This document shows positions 8,069 through 13,110 of a stretch of 13,110 nucleotides of DNA, one piece after another. Source of the stretch: Thiotrichales bacterium (GTDB taxonomy: Bacteria > Pseudomonadota > Gammaproteobacteria > J044); contig JANTGN010000062.1 in NCBI GenBank assembly GCA_024762895.1, forward strand, positions 1 through 13,110, given 5' to 3'. Each line of letters begins with the position of its first letter. Position 1 is the first letter of the stretch. Position numbers and translations under genes: made by a program. The notes beneath the pieces were generated by a model. It ran no database searches and was not told where the DNA came from. It saw only the letters and a program-made list of their open reading frames with translations.

Positions 8069-8950
8069 ATGTTCAGAAAACAATTATTAGTTTTACTCGC
8101 CCTTATCCTTCCCCAGACCTTAATAGCAGAAGAAACCCTGAACTGGGTTGGCTGCGGAATTACTAAGAAGGCCTTTATGAGCAGTCTGGCTGCCGCCTAC
8201 GAGAAAAAAACCGGCGTTCACATAGAAATACATGGTGGAGGAGCCACTCGTGGTATTCGCGATGTGTCATCTCTAAAGGCAGAAATTGGAGGTGCCTGCC
8301 GATATAAAATTGATGGCTTACCTGAAGAATCCGCTGCTGTACTCGATCCGGTGGCATGGGATGCCCTGGTCGTAATTGTGCACAAAAGCAACCCCGTAGA
8401 AAGCATTACCATGAAGCAAATCTATGATATCTACACCGGAAAGATCAAAAACTGGCAGGAATTAGGCGGCAATAATGCCCCCATTGAGGTGTATGCACGC
8501 AAGGGTAAAATCTCCGGGGTCGGAAGGGCGCTTCGAAAGCTTGTATTCGCGAATTACGAACAAGAGTTTTCTGCTGACCAGTTCTTCAAATCATCTGGAC
8601 CATTGGAAAAAGCCATTGAAGGGAATTCCATCAATGCCATTGGCGTAACCGGTATCAGTAGTGCCCGGAAACGTGATGTGAAAATTTTGAAACTGGATGG
8701 TAAGGAACCTTCAGCGGCAAATATCCGCAATGGTTCCTATACTCTGTACCGTCCCTTGTATCTGATCTATAACCCTAGTAACAAACGTTCTGACGAGGTG
8801 AAAAAGTTCCTCAGTTTTGCGCATAGTCGTGAAGGCAAGGAAATTATTCGAAATAATGAAGTCGTGCCCTATTCAGATGCCCTGGCACTGGTGATGAAAC
8901 AGCTGGAACAGGAAAGAAGGGCCCGTGACCTGGGTCTTTATGATCAATAA
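8069..8950 (+). CDS. PstS-like periplasmic solute-binding protein
   Basis: Secreted binding protein of the PstS/phosphate-binding superfamily (type II periplasmic fold), 293 aa. A signal peptide covers residues 1-20 (MFRKQLLVLLALILPQTLIA, likely cleaved before EET). Family marks include the N-terminal ligand loop WVGCGITKKAFM at 26-37, GGGATRGIRDV at 56-66, the AEIGGACR segment at 71-78, VAWDALVVIVHKSNPV at 95-110 and the very typical IYTGKIKNWQELGG at 121-134. The third ligand segment is RKGKISGVGRALRKLVF (144-160), where PstS proteins usually have a GSGT-type motif. With cysteines C29 and C77 in the first loops, it differs from phosphate-binding PstS, so phosphate as ligand is uncertain. 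No pstC, pstA, pstB or phoU is nearby. The ATG at 8069 is chosen because it gives an intact signal peptide; the ribosome binding site is weak (ACGGG). It converges on gyrB at a shared terminator. Confidence 0.85.
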   Translation: MFRKQLLVLLALILPQTLIAEETLNWVGCGITKKAFMSSLAAAYEKKTGVHIEIHGGGATRGIRDVSSLKAEIGGACRYKIDGLPEESAAVLDPVAWDALVVIVHKSNPVESITMKQIYDIYTGKIKNWQELGGNNAPIEVYARKGKISGVGRALRKLVFANYEQEFSADQFFKSSGPLEKAIEGNSINAIGVTGISSARKRDVKILKLDGKEPSAANIRNGSYTLYRPLYLIYNPSNKRSDEVKKFLSFAHSREGKEIIRNNEVVPYSDALALVMKQLEQERRARDLGLYDQ

Positions 8951-8971
8951 ATATTTAAACCCAGAAACATG

Positions 8972-9003
8972 AAAAAAGCAGGGCTTTTTGCCCTGCTTTT
9001 TTT
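8972..9003. terminator. Bidirectional intrinsic terminator between the PstS-like gene and gyrB
   Basis: A perfect 7-bp GC-rich stem, GCAGGGC (8978-8984) and GCCCTGC (8990-8996), encloses a TTTTT loop. It is flanked by A6 on the left (8972-8977) and T7 on the right (8997-9003), so the stem can extend with A-U pairs and either strand yields a hairpin followed by a U-tract. It lies 21 bases after the PstS-like stop. The gyrB TAA (9002-9004) overlaps its edge, so the two convergent genes share it. Confidence 0.93.
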
Positions 9004-11419
9004 ATATATCGATGTTGCTGGCGGACAAGGCATTGTCCTCGATAAATTCCCTGCGTGGCTCCACCTGGTCACCCATTAATGTCGTAAAGACCTCGTCTGC
9101 AGCCACGGCATCTTCGACCTTCACCTGCAATAACCGGCGGGTATCAGGGTTCATCGTGGTTTCCCAGAGTTGATCGGGATTCATCTCACCCAGACCTTTG
9201 TAACGCTGTATGCTCAGACCGCGACGAGCCTCAGCCATCAGCCAGTCCATGACCTGGGTGAAGCTCTCCACTGGCTGACGTCGTTCGCCGCGTTGAACGA
9301 CGGCGGACACATCAAGTAAACCATCCAGACGATCGGATAACTCCCTCATCATTTTAAATTCTGTCGACTGGAAGAAGTCTTCATCGAGAAGGATTGCAGT
9401 CTCACTACCATGGACCCAACGAATAATTCTTACCTGGGGATGTCCCGACTCATCTTTCTCAACCTGAGCACTGTAACGGACACCACCGGTACGGTCACTA
9501 CTCAGTGATTGAAGCAAGGTGTTGAAATACTGAGAAAATGCTTCCAGGTCCGTCATGTCCTGCTGCGATGGCAACCCAATGAGGACCATTTGGTGCAAAA
9601 TATGCGCATCGTACTGCCGATCCATACGGTCGATGGTTGCCATAACAGTGATATAACGCTGCGCCAGTTCTTCCAGGGCCTCACCCCCCAGGGCCGGGGC
9701 CTCATCATTAACAAATAACTGGGCATTTTCCAGTGCCAGATTCAGTAAATAGGCATCCAGTTCCTTATCATCTTTGACATAATTTTCCTGTTTGCCTTTC
9801 TTCACTTTATACAATGGTGGTTGCGCAATGTAGACGTAGCCACGTTCAATCATCTCTGGCATCTGACGATAAAAGAAAGTCAGAAGCAGTGTACGAATAT
9901 GCGAACCATCCACATCGGCATCCGTCATGATGATGATTCGGTGATAACGGAGCTTATCCGGATTATATTCTTCACGGCCGATACCACAGCCCAGGGCCGT
10001 AATCAGGGTGCCAACCTCTGCGGATGAAAGCATCTTATCAAACCGAGCCTTCTCAACATTCAGGATCTTTCCTTTCAGTGGAAGAATAGCCTGGGTGCGA
10101 CGATCACGACCTTGTTTAGCGGAACCACCTGCTGAATCACCCTCCACCAGAAACAGCTCAGATTGTGCAGGGTCTTTTTCCTGGCAATCCGCAAGCTTTC
10201 CAGGCAGGCCAGCTATATCCAGCGCTCCTTTGCGTCGGGTCATTTCCCTGGCTTTTCTTGCTGCTTCGCGTGCCCGCGCGGCATCAATAATTTTGCCAGT
10301 AATGGCCTTGGCCTCTGCCGGGTTTTCAAGAAGAAACTCCAGAAAACGCTCCGACATTGCAGACTCTACGATTCCCTTTACCTCGGAAGAAACCAGCTTA
10401 TCCTTGGTCTGAGAGGAAAACTTGGGATCAGGCACCTTGACCGAAAGCACTGCCGTCAGGCCTTCACGGGCATCATCTCCACTGGTACTCACCTTACTCT
10501 TTTTGAGTAATCCCTCTTTTTCCATGTATTGATTGAGTGTGCGGGTGAGTGAAGAGCGAAAACCCGCAAGATGTGTTCCGCCATCGCGCTGTGGAATGTT
10601 ATTGGTAAAGCAGAAGATATTCTCTTGATAGGAGTCATTCCATTGCATGGCAACCTCGACTCCAACGCCATCCTTTTCGGTCTTAAAACCCAGAACAGAG
10701 GGATGCAGGGGTGTCTTATTCCGGTTGAGGTGTTCTACAAATGCCAGGATTCCACCCTGATATTCAAAGACATCGGCCTTGCCGCTTCTACGATCATTGA
10801 GTTCAATACGAACACCAGAGTTAAGAAATGACAATTCCCTGAGGCGTTTAGCCAATATATCGTAGTGGTATTCTGTATCGGCAAATATCTCAGCACTAGG
10901 TTTAAACCTGATAGTCGTACCCGTTACCTCGGTTTCACCCACCACCTCTAACGGTGCTTCCGGTTCGCCCAGATGATAAATCTGCTGGTACACCTTGCCA
11001 CTTCTGTTCACCGTCAGTTTAAGATATTCGGAGAGGGCATTTACCACGGAAACACCTACACCATGCAGGCCACCGGACACCTTATAGGAGTTATCATCGA
11101 ATTTACCGCCGGCATGCAAGACCGTCATAATGACTTCAGCGGCCGAACGACCCTCTTCAGGATGAATATCTACAGGAATCCCACGCCCATCATCCGAGAC
11201 AGAAACCGAGCCATCACTGTGAATCGTTACCTGAATCTTCGAACAATGTCCCGCCAGGGCCTCATCAATAGAATTATCGACAACCTCAAACACCATATGG
11301 TGCAGACCCGTACCATCATCGGTATCACCAATGTACATACCAGGGCGTTTTCTGACAGCCTCGAGCCCCTTTAGAACCTTGATATTGGAGGAGTCGTAGG
11401 TTTTATCTTGCTCGCTCAT
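9002..11419 (-). CDS. gyrB: DNA gyrase subunit B
   Basis: ATPase and Toprim subunit of DNA gyrase, which with GyrA introduces negative supercoils. The 805 residues nearly match E. coli GyrB (804). The GHKL ATPase domain has E45 in FEVVDN (catalytic base position), SDDGRGIP at 75-82 and the nucleotide lid VSGGLHGVGVSVVNALSE at 114-131. R139 corresponds to the aminocoumarin-contact arginine of E. coli. The Toprim domain has LVEGDSAGGSAKQGRDR at 424-440 (E426), PLKGKILNVEKA at 447-458 and DADVDGSHI at 500-508 (D500, D502). The C-terminal block QRYKGLGEMNPDQLWETTM is present, and the roughly 165-residue insertion typical of gammaproteobacterial GyrB fits the length. The start at 11419 has the ribosome binding site AGGTGAT at 11422-11428. 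It follows recF by 26 bases and is probably co-transcribed with dnaN-recF. Transcription ends at the hairpin touching its stop codon. Confidence 0.99.
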   Translation of the reverse strand: MSEQDKTYDSSNIKVLKGLEAVRKRPGMYIGDTDDGTGLHHMVFEVVDNSIDEALAGHCSKIQVTIHSDGSVSVSDDGRGIPVDIHPEEGRSAAEVIMTVLHAGGKFDDNSYKVSGGLHGVGVSVVNALSEYLKLTVNRSGKVYQQIYHLGEPEAPLEVVGETEVTGTTIRFKPSAEIFADTEYHYDILAKRLRELSFLNSGVRIELNDRRSGKADVFEYQGGILAFVEHLNRNKTPLHPSVLGFKTEKDGVGVEVAMQWNDSYQENIFCFTNNIPQRDGGTHLAGFRSSLTRTLNQYMEKEGLLKKSKVSTSGDDAREGLTAVLSVKVPDPKFSSQTKDKLVSSEVKGIVESAMSERFLEFLLENPAEAKAITGKIIDAARAREAARKAREMTRRKGALDIAGLPGKLADCQEKDPAQSELFLVEGDSAGGSAKQGRDRRTQAILPLKGKILNVEKARFDKMLSSAEVGTLITALGCGIGREEYNPDKLRYHRIIIMTDADVDGSHIRTLLLTFFYRQMPEMIERGYVYIAQPPLYKVKKGKQENYVKDDKELDAYLLNLALENAQLFVNDEAPALGGEALEELAQRYITVMATIDRMDRQYDAHILHQMVLIGLPSQQDMTDLEAFSQYFNTLLQSLSSDRTGGVRYSAQVEKDESGHPQVRIIRWVHGSETAILLDEDFFQSTEFKMMRELSDRLDGLLDVSAVVQRGERRQPVESFTQVMDWLMAEARRGLSIQRYKGLGEMNPDQLWETTMNPDTRRLLQVKVEDAVAADEVFTTLMGDQVEPRREFIEDNALSASNIDI

Positions 11420-11445
11420 AGATCACCTGAATAAGAATCTGATCA

Positions 11446-12519
11446 TTATACCACTTCTGAGAAGCGACCATGTTTCACGTGAAACATACGCGAGTCAGTC
11501 CACAAACTGAGGTCTAAACTATCCGGATCAATAGCTGTTATGACGATCTGTTGCTTTAAATCAAAGAGTGTATTGATGACCTTATTCTGGTGCGTAGCAT
11601 CTAATTCAGAAGGCAAATCATCAATCAACAACAACCCCGGTATCTGGGACTGTTGCTGATGAAGTGCAATCTGACTCAGTGTGAGTATCACTACTAGCAG
11701 CTTTTGTTGTCCTCGTGAGGCACTATGCTTAGCTGTTTCGTTATTGAAGAGTATCTGTAAATCAGCGCGATGGGGGCCTGAATGTGTTCGTTTAAATCGT
11801 CGATCTTTTTCTACATCAATGGCAAGCTGGTCAAGTAAATTATTTTTCCAGCCGCTGAAATAGTTAAGGAATACCTGATGATCTGAACCTAATAAATCTT
11901 CCGCATAGTGCAATATATGAGGTTTTAAATCTTGGATATAGGCATAACGAATCTGATCAAGTTTTTGGGCATGCGCTACAAATTGCTGATCTATGGATGC
12001 CAGGACCTGAGCATTAAACTGTGTTCTGAGTAAGGCATTTCTTTGTTTAATGAGGGATTTGACAGAAGACCAGGTTTTATAAAACTGGGTATCGTAGTAA
12101 AAGCAGCCCCAATCCAGAAAGCTCCGGCGGTGTCCAGGGCTGCCTGATATAAGTTTGTGAGAGTCTGGATGGAGTACCCTTACGGGCAGTTTTTCGGTTA
12201 ATAAGACCTGACGATTTATGTTTTCCTGGTTTATGCGTCGAATTATTTTATTTTTTGATCGTCTTAGACCTAGTCTTGTGGTTGATGAAGAGTCATGAAC
12301 AGAGGCAGCTACGGTAAAATAGTCACAGCCTTTTCTGATCAGAGATTCTATGTTGTGCGTTCTGAATGATTGACCGGTAGACAGGAAATGTATCGCTTCT
12401 AGCAAACTGGTTTTACCTGAACCATTTTGTCCAAATACCAGGTTTAGAGAAGGGGAGAAGTTTAAATCTGCTGATTGGATATTACGAAGGTCCTGAATCG
12501 TCAGGCCGATTATTGACAT
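11446..12519 (-). CDS. recF: DNA replication/repair protein RecF
   Basis: SMC/ABC-type ATPase that, with RecO and RecR, loads RecA at single-strand gaps and stalled forks. The 357 residues equal the E. coli length. Motifs: Walker A GQNGSGKT at 30-37; the ABC signature SRGQQK at 268-273; Walker B LLLIDD at 296-301, followed by LPSELD. The conserved GPHRADL lies at 248-254 and HPDSHKLISGSPGHRRSFLDW at 117-137. The N-terminus (MSIIGLTIQDLRNIQSADLNF) is typical. The gene begins 42 bases after dnaN and ends 26 bases before gyrB, the classic dnaA-dnaN-recF-gyrB order. Its C-terminal residues 345-350 (MFHVKH) are encoded by a perfect parS palindrome, listed separately. A GGA element about 12 bases before the ATG is the only candidate ribosome binding site. 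Confidence 0.98.
   Translation of the reverse strand: MSIIGLTIQDLRNIQSADLNFSPSLNLVFGQNGSGKTSLLEAIHFLSTGQSFRTHNIESLIRKGCDYFTVAASVHDSSSTTRLGLRRSKNKIIRRINQENINRQVLLTEKLPVRVLHPDSHKLISGSPGHRRSFLDWGCFYYDTQFYKTWSSVKSLIKQRNALLRTQFNAQVLASIDQQFVAHAQKLDQIRYAYIQDLKPHILHYAEDLLGSDHQVFLNYFSGWKNNLLDQLAIDVEKDRRFKRTHSGPHRADLQILFNNETAKHSASRGQQKLLVVILTLSQIALHQQQSQIPGLLLIDDLPSELDATHQNKVINTLFDLKQQIVITAIDPDSLDLSLWTDSRMFHVKHGRFSEVV
11471..11486. other. parS: parS site (ParB-binding palindrome) inside recF
   Basis: The 16 bases TGTTTCACGTGAAACA form a perfect palindrome identical to the conserved bacterial chromosomal parS consensus recognised by ParB (Spo0J). The palindrome extends by one base on each side to 18 bp (11470-11487). 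It lies within the recF reading frame and encodes MFHVKH, 22 bases from the recF stop codon. The position in the dnaN-recF-gyrB cluster, next to the expected origin, is where parS sites cluster in many bacteria. The sequence match is direct; ParB binding is inferred. No second copy was seen in the window. Confidence 0.9.
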
Positions 12520-12561
12520 CGTATATCGTCCAGTTACAAAGAACTCGATCCCTGACTCAGC

Positions 12562-13110
12562 CTACAGGCGCATTGGCATGACGACATAGAGCGCATCCTG
12601 GGTATTTTCACCCTTAATTAACGCACTGCTGTTCGAATCTTTGAGTGTAATGATGATGTTGTCGTCCTTTATGGTATTCAGTACGTCTAGCAGGTAATTA
12701 ACATTGAATCCGATTTCAAGACTATCACCCTGATAAGGTATTTCCAGCTCATCCTCCGCTTCTTCCTGCTCTGGATTATGGGCCTGGATCTTGAGTCTAC
12801 CGGACTGAATCAGTAATCGAATACCCCTGTACTTCTCGTTTGACAGGATAGAGGCTCGGGTCAGGGCATGCTTCAGGATATCCCGATCAATTAAGATATC
12901 CTTGTCTCCGCCTTTTGGCAGAACACGATCATATTCAGGAAACCTGCCATCGATAAGTTTTGAGGTGAATCGAAGTCCATCCGTGGTGACGCGAATATGG
13001 TTCGAGCTGATCTGTACCTGTGCATCGCCTTCATCCTCAAGCAGACGACTTAACTCATGAATACCTTTTCTTGGGACGATCACTTGCTGGGTCGATTCGG
13101 TATCAATATT
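12562..13110 (-). CDS. dnaN: DNA polymerase III beta subunit (sliding clamp), C-terminal half
   Basis: Ring-shaped clamp that tethers DNA polymerase III and other clamp-binding proteins to DNA. Only the last 182 residues are inside the window. The frame stays open to the right edge, so the 5' half (including the true start) is outside; the full protein should have about 366 residues. Clear clamp sequence: VIVPRKGIHELSRLL, then FTSKLIDGRFPEYDRVLPK, ASILSNEKYRGIRL, AHNPEQEEAEDELE, EIGFNVNYLLDVLN and the characteristic C-terminus YVVMPMRL. These contain parts of the second and the complete third clamp domain and the C-terminal surface that binds partner peptides. The GTG at 13083 (the V of VIVPRKG) is an internal valine, not a start. 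dnaA is expected next upstream. It leads into recF after 42 bases. Confidence 0.97.
   Translation of the reverse strand, partial: NIDTESTQQVIVPRKGIHELSRLLEDEGDAQVQISSNHIRVTTDGLRFTSKLIDGRFPEYDRVLPKGGDKDILIDRDILKHALTRASILSNEKYRGIRLLIQSGRLKIQAHNPEQEEAEDELEIPYQGDSLEIGFNVNYLLDVLNTIKDDNIIITLKDSNSSALIKGENTQDALYVVMPMRL

Noticed and set aside
10008..10412. Plus-strand open frame of 134 codons opposite the GyrB Toprim region
   Set aside because: It is antisense to invariant GyrB motifs, with a Ser/Arg/Ala-rich shadow composition and no family match I recognise.
13081..13083. GTG as the start of a short 173-residue clamp-like gene
   Set aside because: The reading frame continues upstream with clamp-like sequence to the window edge. 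This is the interior of a full-length dnaN cut by the window, not a truncated gene.

Overview
The window looks like an origin-proximal chromosomal segment of a gammaproteobacterium with moderate GC. No 16S rRNA or other taxonomic marker is present. The inference rests on the close similarity of UbiD, oligopeptidase A, GyrB (805 aa), RecF (357 aa) and the beta clamp to their enterobacterial and pseudomonad counterparts, and on the gene order dnaN-recF-gyrB. Coding density is very high. I see no mobile element, CRISPR array, tRNA or rRNA.

Right part (9002-13110, all minus strand, read right to left): the C-terminal half of dnaN (cut by the window edge), then recF, then gyrB. dnaA and oriC would be expected just beyond the right edge. 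The last codons of recF contain a perfect 16-bp palindrome identical to the chromosomal ParB-binding parS consensus (11471-11486), the strongest non-coding signal in the window. gyrB ends on a strong hairpin terminator (8972-9003) shared with a converging gene.

Middle (7927-9003): a plus-strand gene for a secreted PstS-like solute-binding protein, with no pst transport genes around it and two cysteines in its predicted ligand loops. It diverges from the next block across an AT-rich control region of about 140 bp.

Left-centre (1373-7926, all minus strand): six tightly packed genes, probably one operon. They encode a LemA protein, a two-pass membrane GIDE/BAM-domain protein carrying a canonical EF-hand, oligopeptidase A (prlC), a YgiM-like SH3/coiled-coil membrane protein, exonuclease III (xthA) and the ubiquinone-pathway decarboxylase UbiD. 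Gaps are 2-7 bases except 36 bases before prlC. The functions are mixed: envelope-associated proteins, peptide turnover, DNA repair and quinone synthesis.

Left edge (1-1255, minus strand): a SulP-family anion transporter, cut by the window edge after its membrane domain.

Most of the window is conserved housekeeping sequence. The items most worth a second look are the parS site embedded in recF, the LemA/GIDE/EF-hand pair, and the PstS-like protein with an altered ligand site.
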